64,000 nucleotides of DNA, from the NCBI GenBank assembly GCA_021151835.1, contig JAGKWO010000016.1, positions 48,907 to 112,906 on the forward strand. The letters run 5' to 3'. Source of the DNA: Gammaproteobacteria bacterium. GTDB lineage: Bacteria; Pseudomonadota; Gammaproteobacteria; Pseudomonadales; Cellvibrionaceae. Of the stretch, positions 9,095 to 16,584 are shown piece by piece (positions within the stretch are counted from its first letter, which is position 1; each line of letters begins with the position of its first letter). A model generated the notes under the pieces. It made no database searches, had not been told where the DNA came from, and was given only the letters and a program-made list of their open reading frames with translations. Both the position numbers and the translations under genes were made by a program.

Positions 9095-9148
9095 TATGTG
9101 TCGTCCATTCTCAACTTATGTGTCGTTTTACCCAGCTTATGTGTCGCT
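9095..9148. repeat. Three 22-bp-spaced TATGTGTCG repeats, IS21-like end remnant
   Basis: TATGTGTCGT occurs at 9095 and 9117 and TATGTGTCGC at 9139, exactly 22 bp apart. Multiple short terminal repeats of this kind are typical of IS21-family ends. No istA/istB is present, so this would be a solo end or deletion remnant bordering the truncated gene at 8800-9084. Confidence 0.5.
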
Positions 9149-9662
9149 CACCGCTGAGTACGTAGTATTTGCTAGTCAGACCAAGAAAGGGCTCCACCAA
9201 AGTGAACGTATCTTCCATTGTTTGGATAATACCTCACCGCAACGCTGGTAGACCATTGTAGAGTGGTGTCGCTGCTAATGTACGGCTTTGAAATTGCTAC
9301 AGCGTTGACGCCAAGTTCTTTTAGGCGGGGCGCTTGAAAGTGACAACTCCCCCCCAAAAATCCGTGCGGAAGGTTTCGGCGCTCTCTGTGGTAGCGTCGC
9401 CCTTTGGCGATTTACCCATATTATCCTCCGGTGGCTCACTTTGACGCAGCAGTACGAATGCTCTCGGCTGATTCAGCGTTTACATGTGGTTCCATCCACA
9501 TTCATAGGCCACCCTATGCAAAGCCCACTCAACCAAGCACTCGCAGTGCTACTGTTCGTTTTGTTTTTCTTGCAATCCTGCAGTTCATGATTGTGACCCT
9601 GTATTGGTGGTGGCTCAACGAGACTTCCTCGCAAGCTCGGTTTTGCTCCTGTTGAACAGCTA
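9149..9662. other. Stretch without a supported gene
   Basis: A 61-residue minus-strand frame (9172-9357) has beta-strand-like composition at its end, but its start lies in a run of G and has no ribosome site. The rest shows no convincing frame, hairpin or repeat. Confidence 0.5.
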
Positions 9663-9698
9663 TTGACAGTAACTCCAAATGTAGTAACGTATGTACAT
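9663..9698 (+). promoter_or_regulatory. Candidate promoter/operator of the toxin-antitoxin pair
   Basis: A perfect -35 hexamer TTGACA (9663-9668) precedes a weak -10 TAACGT (9685-9690) at 16 bp. It is followed at once by the palindrome ATGTACAT (9691-9698), a possible site for the antitoxin, since such modules usually autoregulate. Confidence 0.35.
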
Positions 9699-9717
9699 TG
9701 CAACTTTAGGTTCGTAT

Positions 9718-9975
9718 ATGACAATTACTACCATCACCAGCCGAGAATTCAATCATGATAGGGGAGGGGCCAAAAAGGCGGCCCAGAAGGGGCCGGTATT
9801 CATCACTGACCGTGGCAAACCCTCTCTTGTGTTGATGACCGCTGAGGAGTACCGGAGATTAACTGGAGAATGCCTGAACTTGGCAGAGTTGCTCTACATG
9901 CCTGGTGTCGAGAGCGTTGAACTCGAGATTTCAACGTTATCAAGTGAGCTGTTGCGCCCTGCGGATTTTTCGTAA
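9718..9975 (+). CDS. Phd/YefM-type antitoxin
   Basis: An 85-aa protein with the Phd/YefM core: TSREFNHDRGGAKKAA, then GPVFITDRGKPSLVLMTAEE. The family binds its own promoter DNA through the N-terminal fold and neutralises the toxin through the C-terminal tail. The start at 9718 has AGG about 9 nt upstream; an alternative ATG at 9691 lacks this. It overlaps the toxin start by 1 nt (TAATG), the usual coupled arrangement. Confidence 0.88.
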   Translation: MTITTITSREFNHDRGGAKKAAQKGPVFITDRGKPSLVLMTAEEYRRLTGECLNLAELLYMPGVESVELEISTLSSELLRPADFS

Positions 9976-10391
9976 TGTATTTACTCGATACAAACGTAGT
10001 GACAGAGATTCGCAAGGTGTACGGGGGTAAGGCCCATCCTAATGTCGCTCAATGGGTCAACTCGATCAATTCTTCCGACGCGTTTCTATCAGTGATCGCC
10101 CTTCATGAGCTGGAAATTGGCGTTCAGTTAGCTGAGCAGGCGGACTCTCGAAAAGCAGGGATCTTGCGATCTTGGATAGATGATTATGTCATACCAGTCT
10201 TCAGAGATCGGTTATTGGAAGTGTCAGGCGAGGTGGCCAAAGCGAGCGCACAGTACTGCCTCTTGGGTCCATGCCGTACTCGCGAAGCGCTCATGGCAGC
10301 CACAGCTGACATTCATAAAATGACAATTGTTACTCGGAATACAAACGATTTCGCCAAAATGCAAATCAAGCTGCTAAATCCCTGGTTATGA
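9975..10391 (+). CDS. vapC: VapC-type PIN-domain toxin ribonuclease
   Basis: A 138-aa PIN domain with MYLLDTNV (Asp5), HELEIG (second acid) and TRNTNDF at the C-terminus. The usual DALIAATA motif reads EALMAATA, so the third acidic ligand is Glu rather than Asp; this may be tolerated. Family members cleave RNA, often tRNA or rRNA, and are held inactive by the antitoxin encoded just upstream. The pairing of a PIN toxin with a Phd-type antitoxin is common. Confidence 0.88.
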   Translation: MYLLDTNVVTEIRKVYGGKAHPNVAQWVNSINSSDAFLSVIALHELEIGVQLAEQADSRKAGILRSWIDDYVIPVFRDRLLEVSGEVAKASAQYCLLGPCRTREALMAATADIHKMTIVTRNTNDFAKMQIKLLNPWL

Positions 10392-10400
10392 GGAGTTGAT

Positions 10401-11150
10401 ATGTATCGTCCGCTAAGCCCCAATGAATACGCCATAGTCAGCAAGGCCATTTACGAGGAGCGGCGCTTGGCTGGCGGCTTAGCAGATAGCATGTTCATGG
10501 CTTACACAGCTAGGGCACTTGCGCTTGATGAGCCAGAGTTCGTGATTTTCCAGGAATCCGAAGTTGAGCGAAAAGCGCGCTTGGAAGAAAAACAGCGAGA
10601 AAATGTGATTGAGTTCAAGAACGGTACTGAACTCGCACCGCTTGAATTTCTAAAAAAACTTGACGCACTTAGCGAGGGTGATAAGCCAAGTACGGAGCCC
10701 AAAAATCGATACGAATGGTTTTTTGGAGATGAGGGCAAACTTGATGCTCGATTTAAACGACTCCGGGTTAAGTTTTTTAACTCTCCGAAATACAGGAAGC
10801 TTATGCTTCAGCGGTACGTTGAATGTGGCATTTTGACGGAGCTACAGGTAGACGACGTCGAGCTTGTCGGTAGGGTTATCGGCGAATTTCACCGACAATA
10901 TCCAGGAAGTCGCCAAGGCCTGATTAGTTACTTTGAAATTTTGTTCGGCGATGCGAGTGGATTCAGCTATGAAATGGCCATGGAGCGCGAACACTTTTTT
11001 AAAGACCCGGATTTCCGAGCGCAACTACTGAAAAAATTAAATCTACCGGAAGATATGCCGAATGAAGAAGTCCATACTCATCTGAAAAGGCGGGCACTCC
11101 AATCCGGCACCGTGACAGAGGAGCAAGCTCATGCATGGAAGATAAATTAA
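10401..11150 (+). CDS. Hypothetical protein, 249 aa
   Basis: Starts 9 nt after the toxin gene with GAGGAG in front of the ATG, so it may share the transcript. It is charged and mostly helical, with an acidic stretch near residues 50-70 and a more ordered part (about 115-200) containing ARFKRLRVKFFNSPKYRKL. No family recognised and no signal peptide or membrane segment. It could be a third module component or an unrelated cargo gene. Confidence 0.65.
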   Translation: MYRPLSPNEYAIVSKAIYEERRLAGGLADSMFMAYTARALALDEPEFVIFQESEVERKARLEEKQRENVIEFKNGTELAPLEFLKKLDALSEGDKPSTEPKNRYEWFFGDEGKLDARFKRLRVKFFNSPKYRKLMLQRYVECGILTELQVDDVELVGRVIGEFHRQYPGSRQGLISYFEILFGDASGFSYEMAMEREHFFKDPDFRAQLLKKLNLPEDMPNEEVHTHLKRRALQSGTVTEEQAHAWKIN

Positions 11151-11245
11151 TCCAATTCAGTGATGAGTCATTCAACTACAGGATGGATAACGAATTGCCG
11201 CACGTGTCCTTAACGCTCGGCATTAGCGCTGTTTGCTTAAGGTGA
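11135..11245 (+). CDS. Possible 36-aa ORF
   Basis: ATG at 11135 overlaps the end of the preceding gene and reads to TGA at 11243-11245, ending 9 nt before the next start. No clear ribosome site. It might serve translational coupling between its neighbours, or be chance. Confidence 0.2.
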   Translation: MEDKLIQFSDESFNYRMDNELPHVSLTLGISAVCLR

Positions 11246-11254
11246 AAAAGTTAG

Positions 11255-11824
11255 ATGAAATACTTCGTGATGGAATGTGAAGGTGAATACCCAGCACACC
11301 CAATTGCCGAGGAGCCTGATTTACTTGGGGGGCCTTGGTATGATGGGCAAAGGCTTCAAATTTCAGTGCCGACACCGTTACAGTATGAATTGGATCCGGA
11401 TTTTGACGAGGATTGTAACCTGAAGGCGATGTATGACGCTGAAGCGATTCCGCTCATGCAAAACGACTTGATCAGCGTTCTGGCTTCGGCTGGCGTGAAC
11501 AATCTAGAAATTTTTCCTGCGCACCTCTTAAATCCAAATACAGGCAAAGTATACAAAAATTACCATGCGTTTAATGTAATAGGGCTTGTCGCTGCAGCGG
11601 ATTATGATGCCTCAAAACTCATGCATCCTGATGAAGAGCCTGATCTACTTGATACCGACTTTGAAAGTCTCGTAATTGATGAAGAGAAAGCCAGCGGTTT
11701 TCATCTATTTCGTCTCGCCGAAAGCTGCAGTGCAATCTGCGTTTCGGAGCAAGTAAAAGACGCCATTGAGAAAAGCGGAATCCCTGGGATGGTGTTTTAT
11801 GGTCCTGGTGAGTGGTCAGGCTAG
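11255..11824 (+). CDS. Imm11 (DUF1629)-like protein
   Basis: A 189-aa acidic protein whose C-terminal half matches the Imm11/DUF1629 pattern, with FHLFRLAESCSAICVSE followed by KDAIEKSGIPGMVF. Imm11 proteins are predicted immunity factors of polymorphic toxin systems. No recognisable toxin lies directly upstream, so this is either an orphan immunity gene or the partner of the unrecognised 249-aa protein. A terminator follows at 11965. Confidence 0.7.
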   Translation: MKYFVMECEGEYPAHPIAEEPDLLGGPWYDGQRLQISVPTPLQYELDPDFDEDCNLKAMYDAEAIPLMQNDLISVLASAGVNNLEIFPAHLLNPNTGKVYKNYHAFNVIGLVAAADYDASKLMHPDEEPDLLDTDFESLVIDEEKASGFHLFRLAESCSAICVSEQVKDAIEKSGIPGMVFYGPGEWSG

Positions 11825-11958
11825 CGAGAAAACTTCTACTGGTCTAGGCTTGAGGTATTGGAGTTTTGCCTTCCGTGTAAAAACTCACAGCCTGTAGCCT
11901 AAGTATTGATGTCTTCGTTGTTTGTTCTAGAACACTTCAATTCGCTCAGACGCTGAAT

Positions 11959-11990
11959 AAAAAAGCCCCTCTCGTTCGACAGGGGCATTT
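11959..11990 (+). terminator. Rho-independent terminator, bidirectional
   Basis: Stem GCCCCT/AGGGGC with a 10-nt loop, flanked by AAAAAA on the left and ATTTT on the right. It can serve the plus-strand Imm11-like gene and the minus-strand gene ending at 12019. Confidence 0.75.
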
Positions 11991-12018
11991 TCGTATTGTT
12001 GGCATTCCGGCCTCTGAA

Positions 12019-12231
12019 TCAAAATTGCGAGCGAATAGACATCATTGCGAACGCATGATCATTGTCTCGAAGCCAGTCCACCAACTGATTGTACCTTTCT
12101 AACACCATGGATTTGATGAAAGTACGGTCGCTATGCTTCTCGCTGACGACCACATCGCACATCCCGCTGGTGCTATTGAAACTCACATTCATTACATGAC
12201 GGCTGTTTAATTCAAATGTTTGCTGACTCAT
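12019..12231 (-). CDS. Small hypothetical protein, paralogue A (70 aa)
   Basis: Start placed at ATG 12231, where GGAG lies about 9 nt upstream; the longer TTG frame to 12330 runs through a hairpin. Its C-terminal part (LERYNQLVDWLRDNDHAFAM) matches the same part of the next gene upstream (LEQYNERVEFLREHDHLFGM). Both proteins are exactly 70 residues, so they arose by duplication and diverged strongly in the N-terminal half. No known family recognised. Confidence 0.6.
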   Translation of the reverse strand: MSQQTFELNSRHVMNVSFNSTSGMCDVVVSEKHSDRTFIKSMVLERYNQLVDWLRDNDHAFAMMSIRSQF

Positions 12232-12306
12232 GATGACACTCCAAACTTGATTGACTAGGGAACCCACCAAAAAGTCCTCGCATTCCAGTAAAGGCTCTTT
12301 GGAGGA

Positions 12307-12337
12307 TTCCCTAATCGCTTGAAGCGACATTAGGGAA
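12307..12337 (-). other. Strong hairpin between the 70-aa paralogues
   Basis: TTCCCTAAT and its complement ATTAGGGAA enclose an inner CGC/GCG stem. No U-run follows on either strand, so it is more likely a processing or attenuation structure than a terminator. Confidence 0.5.
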
Positions 12338-12345
12338 GCACTCAG

Positions 12346-12558
12346 CTACATCTTAAACTTCTCTCTGGCCATATTCATGCCAAAAAGGTGGTCATGCTCT
12401 CTCAGGAATTCCACGCGCTCATTGTACTGCTCAAGGGTTAAGTCCTCGCCTTTCAGTTGATCGCCACCCCAGCGGGTGTCGACAACAGTCATGGCAATTT
12501 TTTCACCAAACTCAGCGGTAACTGTGCGGAATGCAGAAAGATTGAATGAAGTTTTCAT
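12346..12558 (-). CDS. Small hypothetical protein, paralogue B (70 aa)
   Basis: ATG at 12558 with CAGGAG about 8 nt upstream. The protein is soluble, with a predicted beta N-terminus (EKIAMTVVDTRWGG) and a helical C-terminus shared with paralogue A. Its leader (12603-12634) has the same CCC..CGGG hairpin architecture that precedes ICE backbone genes, which suggests it belongs to the element's own regulon. Confidence 0.65.
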   Translation of the reverse strand: MKTSFNLSAFRTVTAEFGEKIAMTVVDTRWGGDQLKGEDLTLEQYNERVEFLREHDHLFGMNMAREKFKM

Positions 12559-12602
12559 GGTTGCTCCTGGATTTAAATGAATAAATCGAAGGAGCTAACC
12601 AG

Positions 12603-12634
12603 CCCGGTAGGGGAGGAGTAGTCTCCCCGATGGG
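12603..12634 (-). promoter_or_regulatory. Hairpin leader of paralogue B (family leader 1)
   Basis: On the minus strand CCCATCGGGGAG pairs with CTCCCCTACCGGG across a short loop, about 45 nt before the start codon. The layout matches the leaders of the helicase, DUF3275, antirestriction, radC and DUF3577 genes. Confidence 0.55.
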
Positions 12635-12852
12635 TGGTGTGTGATAGAGGTGAGGGCAAGCTTGCGCTTAGCTGCAGAAGGCCCCGTGTGCAGCAAATTA
12701 AGGGTCAGTGAAGGATGTCACTGGGCATTTGCAATATCTACATTAGCGCCGGAACAAAGACTTTGCAAGCAATTCGATCATAGGGGGCTTGAATTTTGGG
12801 GCTGAGCCGATGCAAAATCTCCAATGAATTCTTGGTTCAACAGGGAGCAGTT

Positions 12853-13002
12853 ATGCGCAATATATCTATTTCAATTTTATCCATTCCCCCAGCGGCCCTA
12901 GCCGCCACTTCTAGTGGCCCGATCCAGGGTGCAAAAATCCCATTTGCTGGATTGCCACCGCATAGCAAAGACAAAGGTTGGGCAGTAAGATTCAGCTTGT
13001 AG
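12853..13002 (+). CDS. Possible 49-aa ORF
   Basis: ATG at 12853 follows GGGAG at about 8 nt. The product begins with a weakly hydrophobic stretch (ISISILSIPPAALAA) that might be a signal sequence. It lies upstream of the csrA-like gene. No family recognised. Confidence 0.25.
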   Translation: MRNISISILSIPPAALAATSSGPIQGAKIPFAGLPPHSKDKGWAVRFSL

Positions 13003-13083
13003 GTCCGACAACACATAAAGCCAAAGCGTTGTCTTCTCGTCAAATTATTCACACCAACAATCTCTACAAAAGGAGTTGCCACC

Positions 13084-13347
13084 ATGCTGCTACTGACACG
13101 TCGCCCCGGCGAAACAATTCATATTTACACCAGCGATGGACTGATCACTGTCTGATTGAACGACTGTGATCACTACCAGTCGAGACTAGGTTTTGATGCT
13201 CCTTCCAGCGTGACAATACTCCGGGAAGAGATAGATTCTTCCGGACCAGTCTCTGGAAAGGAGAGGGCACCTGCGGAACTCTCAAAGCCCTCACTGGCGG
13301 AGCTACCGTGTTCACCCCGAGGCTCTGATGCCGCGAAAAATAACTGA
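13084..13347 (+). pseudogene. csrA: csrA-like gene with an in-frame TGA
   Basis: After AAAAGGAG and an ATG the frame reads MLLLTRRPGETIHI, the conserved CsrA/RsmA N-terminus. It meets TGA at 13153-13155, and beyond it the same frame continues with RLGFDAPSSVTILREEI, the conserved CsrA C-terminal strand and helix, then a 37-residue tail to TAA at 13347. A single CGA-to-TGA change would explain the stop. CsrA proteins bind GGA motifs in mRNA leaders. The 23-aa product alone could not form the dimeric fold, so the gene is inactive unless the stop is read through or is a sequence error. Confidence 0.75.
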
Positions 13348-13899
13348 CTGGCTTTTGGTGCTTCTATGCAATCGGATATTGCAGCTTGGTTGTGCCGCCA
13401 ATGACCAACGAATTCGGTGAAATGCATCCAAGTAAGCGCAGACATTTCCGTAGGTCTCTTTGGTAGACAGGTCGTAAGCAATGGTTCCAGGCTTTAACCA
13501 TTAATTGATGTCGCACTTGTGGATAAATCATTTTCCAATTAATGAGGATGCTCATTTCGACCTTTAGGGATTAGCCTTTTGAATGCACAAATTTTCTAGT
13601 ATTTTTGACGCCGGCCTATTGCGGATAGTTACCGGATTGATCCCAGCTGATAATCAGTAGTGCGAGCTAGCTTTGAAGAAAACTTAACTCTCAAAAATAG
13701 CTAATGAGTAGCAGAACGGAGATTGTCTCCTGCCTGACCAAGCTGACAGCTCCGCCACCCATATTTTACTTTCCTCTTGGTCAGCATGGGTCTCTCATGT
13801 ATTATTTCGCACTTTTTCGCTTGGAATCGAAGGTTCTTGTCGTTGCGCGAGCATCTATTGCGTGCGCTTCTGTGTTTTACATATTTAAAAGGGATTAAC
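13348..13899. other. Stretch without a supported gene
   Basis: Overlapping minus-strand frames exist near 13173-13555, but none has a ribosome site or recognisable family; one weakly recalls a decayed transposase end. The last 200 bases are presumably the promoter region of the exported-protein operon; no clear -35/-10 pair was found. Confidence 0.4.
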
Positions 13900-16584
13900 A
13901 TGGGATCGTTTTTTTTCTTCAGGCTTCTGCTGCCTTTTCTCTTCGTTTTTGCTCTGGCTTCACCCTCTGCATTTGCTTCCATCGAAACAGCTACAGCATG
14001 GCTCAAGTCACAGCAGGGGCCTGGTGGTGGGTTTTCCAGCACTCAGTCACAGACGACTGAGTATCAGGCAACAGCCGAGGCGCTATTGGCGCTACATATG
14101 GTTTCCAGTTTGCATAATGCGAGCGCGCAATCCGGTGCCCGTTTTTTGGAATCATCCCCACATAGACATCTGGAAGACATCGCCTACAGTCTGCGACTGA
14201 AAAAAGCCAACCCTGTTTATTTTTCTGCTCCAACAACATCATTAGCTGGATATAGATCGGTAGTGGGTGGCTACGGAGATTACCCGGGTTACGAAAGCGC
14301 TGTTTCAACGTCGGCAATTTTTGCTCACGCATTGACTGCATCAGACGTCGTACCACCAATCAATATGAATGAATTGATGGCTTATTTGCTCGCCAAACAA
14401 AAAGCCGATAAAGGGTGGGCAGAAGAATCCAATCGCTCCTCAGTTTATGTAACGGCAATTGTAAGCCGTGCGCTGCAAGCTCACCGTTTTACATTCAATT
14501 TAAGCGGATCTATTTCATCAGCTACAGAATATTTACTGGCTAAACAACAATCCGGTGGAGGTTGGTCTGGGAATCTTGAAACAGCAATGGCGCTATTGGC
14601 AGTGGTGCCAGCAGTTAACGATCCATCCCGTTATAAAAATGCACTGGATAAATTAATGGATGCCCAATTAGCCAATGGCTCTTGGAACAATGATGTTTAC
14701 ACTACGGCATTAGCACTTCAGATTTTACATCTGGTAAAAAACCTGCCAGTTATTGATGTGCCCACTACGGGGTCGATCAGTGGCAGTATTATAGGGGCGT
14801 CCAGTAACTTGCCACTCCCTTCTGCACAGATCATTCTTAATGGCTCTGCTGACCAAGTGCTGGTGACTGATTCGTTGGGTCGTTTTAGTGCTTCGAGTGT
14901 GCTATCGGGCACTTATACTCTGACCTTCAAAGCTCCTGGGTTTCAGCAGGCTACGCAAACTGTTCATATTAATGTTGGTGATCGCATTGATCTTGGCATT
15001 ATCAGACTGAATGCTCTACCAACCATTGCATTAATTCGCGGTCAGGTAACGGATTCCCAAACTGGACTTCCCTTGAGCGACGTATTAATCCAGTTTACCG
15101 GTAGCCAGAACTCGCAAGTTTTTACAGATCATGTTGGAAGCTACGCTCTTGAATTGACGCCGGGCGAAGTCAGTATTTCAATATCACAAAGTGGCTATCA
15201 CCCGATTAGTGGAACCTTGAGCGCTGTGGCTGGTGCCCACTTTGATTTCTCCCCAGCGCTACAAACATTGGATAGCACGCCGAAAGCCGACATTGCGTTG
15301 CGCGGGTTGGTGATCGATGCTCAGTCAGATCTGCCACTAGCTGGCGCCACAATTCGCATTGCCTCATCGGTGATAAGCGGGTTGTCGGCTATTGATGGCT
15401 CCTTTTCGCTGTCAGGGTTATCCGAGGGAACCGTCGATGTTGAAATCGGTATTGATGGCTATCAATCGGTTTCATTTAAGGGCACCGCCCTGGCAAACAG
15501 CATTATCGACTTGGGTACTGTTCGCTTGACTCCCATTGCCCAAAATCGTTCTACGCTCTATGGTCAGATTTTAGATGCGGACACAGGTGTTCCAATCGCG
15601 AATGCGACGGTAAGTGCAGACAATCAGACGACCAGGAGTGGTGTCGATGGCTTCTATGAATTAAGTAATATCCACGCTGACATGTTTGCGCTCTCCGTTG
15701 AAGCTGGAGGCTATCAACTTGCTAATTCCCAAATTCATGTATCGGAATATGGGCGGGTGTTGCTTGATATTCCTATGAATAAGATAAAAGTGAGTAATGT
15801 TGCAATTAACCAGCTTACGCTGGATAAACAAGCTTATGGGGCATATGAGGTAGTTAAGTTAAACGGCGGAATTCACAATCGTGGATTTGAAGCCGAACAA
15901 GTCGTCATTCAAGCGCAAGTGATCAATCCATTGGGTATCATCATTGAAGAGTTTGTGATTTCCCAAGAAACTGCGGGCGGGATGCAATCATTGCAGTTGG
16001 CTCCCGATGAGGAGATTGGTTTTACTGCGGCCTGGGCAACTCAATCCTATTCTCCTGGTGGGTACAAGCTACTGTTAGCAGCATATAGTAGTTCAACAAA
16101 CCAATTGTTGGATCAACAACTAGTTTCAGTGGACATTCAGCCAACTGCAAAGCTAGCCTCACTCAAAGTGGGAGCAACCCTGGATAACCTCAATCAGGGT
16201 TCTACGCATGATGTTGGCTTTACCGCATCAATACGAAATCAGTCGAACATCCCGGTTAGTTTGCAGTTGACGTACGATCTATCAGATCCTGAGAATAACG
16301 TGATATTTACTGCCGATGCCTCTATTGAAATCTTGCCGACTCAGCTCTTTGCTACCTTTGATATAGGGACTAACAATCAATTTTTTAATAAGAGCGGTGC
16401 TTATAAACTTCGTGTGATCAGTGTCGATTCGGTGCAGCCAGTATTTGTCGAGGCTGATGCCATCGACGTTATTCCTGATGTCAACATCAATATAGAGCAG
16501 GCCATTACCCCGCCTGTGGTCGTGCCAGGCGCAAGTGAACGGGTGCGAGTGAAAATTCGCTTGGAAGGAACCGAGGTAAACTAA
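13900..16584 (+). CDS. Exported multidomain protein: terpenoid-cyclase-like toroid plus carboxypeptidase-regulatory-like repeats
   Basis: Start at ATG 13900 (AAAAGGGA upstream) gives a signal peptide (FFFRLLLPFLFVFALASPSAFA). Residues about 30-270 hold prenyltransferase/squalene-cyclase-type repeats (TAWLKSQQGPGGGF, YLLAKQKADKGW, YLLAKQQSGGGW, DAQLANGSWNN). Four CarboxypepD_reg-like beta domains follow, each with a G.V.D..TG.P...A pattern (GQVTDSQTGLPLSDV, GQILDADTGVPIANA), then CARDB/adhesion-like domains. It is first of three large exported-protein genes; the next starts directly after its stop. I infer a surface or periplasmic structural role, not enzymatic cyclisation. Confidence 0.75.
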   Translation: MGSFFFFRLLLPFLFVFALASPSAFASIETATAWLKSQQGPGGGFSSTQSQTTEYQATAEALLALHMVSSLHNASAQSGARFLESSPHRHLEDIAYSLRLKKANPVYFSAPTTSLAGYRSVVGGYGDYPGYESAVSTSAIFAHALTASDVVPPINMNELMAYLLAKQKADKGWAEESNRSSVYVTAIVSRALQAHRFTFNLSGSISSATEYLLAKQQSGGGWSGNLETAMALLAVVPAVNDPSRYKNALDKLMDAQLANGSWNNDVYTTALALQILHLVKNLPVIDVPTTGSISGSIIGASSNLPLPSAQIILNGSADQVLVTDSLGRFSASSVLSGTYTLTFKAPGFQQATQTVHINVGDRIDLGIIRLNALPTIALIRGQVTDSQTGLPLSDVLIQFTGSQNSQVFTDHVGSYALELTPGEVSISISQSGYHPISGTLSAVAGAHFDFSPALQTLDSTPKADIALRGLVIDAQSDLPLAGATIRIASSVISGLSAIDGSFSLSGLSEGTVDVEIGIDGYQSVSFKGTALANSIIDLGTVRLTPIAQNRSTLYGQILDADTGVPIANATVSADNQTTRSGVDGFYELSNIHADMFALSVEAGGYQLANSQIHVSEYGRVLLDIPMNKIKVSNVAINQLTLDKQAYGAYEVVKLNGGIHNRGFEAEQVVIQAQVINPLGIIIEEFVISQETAGGMQSLQLAPDEEIGFTAAWATQSYSPGGYKLLLAAYSSSTNQLLDQQLVSVDIQPTAKLASLKVGATLDNLNQGSTHDVGFTASIRNQSNIPVSLQLTYDLSDPENNVIFTADASIEILPTQLFATFDIGTNNQFFNKSGAYKLRVISVDSVQPVFVEADAIDVIPDVNINIEQAITPPVVVPGASERVRVKIRLEGTEVN

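Noticed and set aside
9172..9357. 61-aa minus-strand frame with beta-barrel-like end
   Set aside because: The start falls in a G-run, there is no ribosome site and no recognisable family; kept only as a possible remnant.
13173..13555. Possible decayed transposase on the minus strand
   Set aside because: Only a few residues recall an IS3-type end, spread over two frames; no terminal repeats were found.
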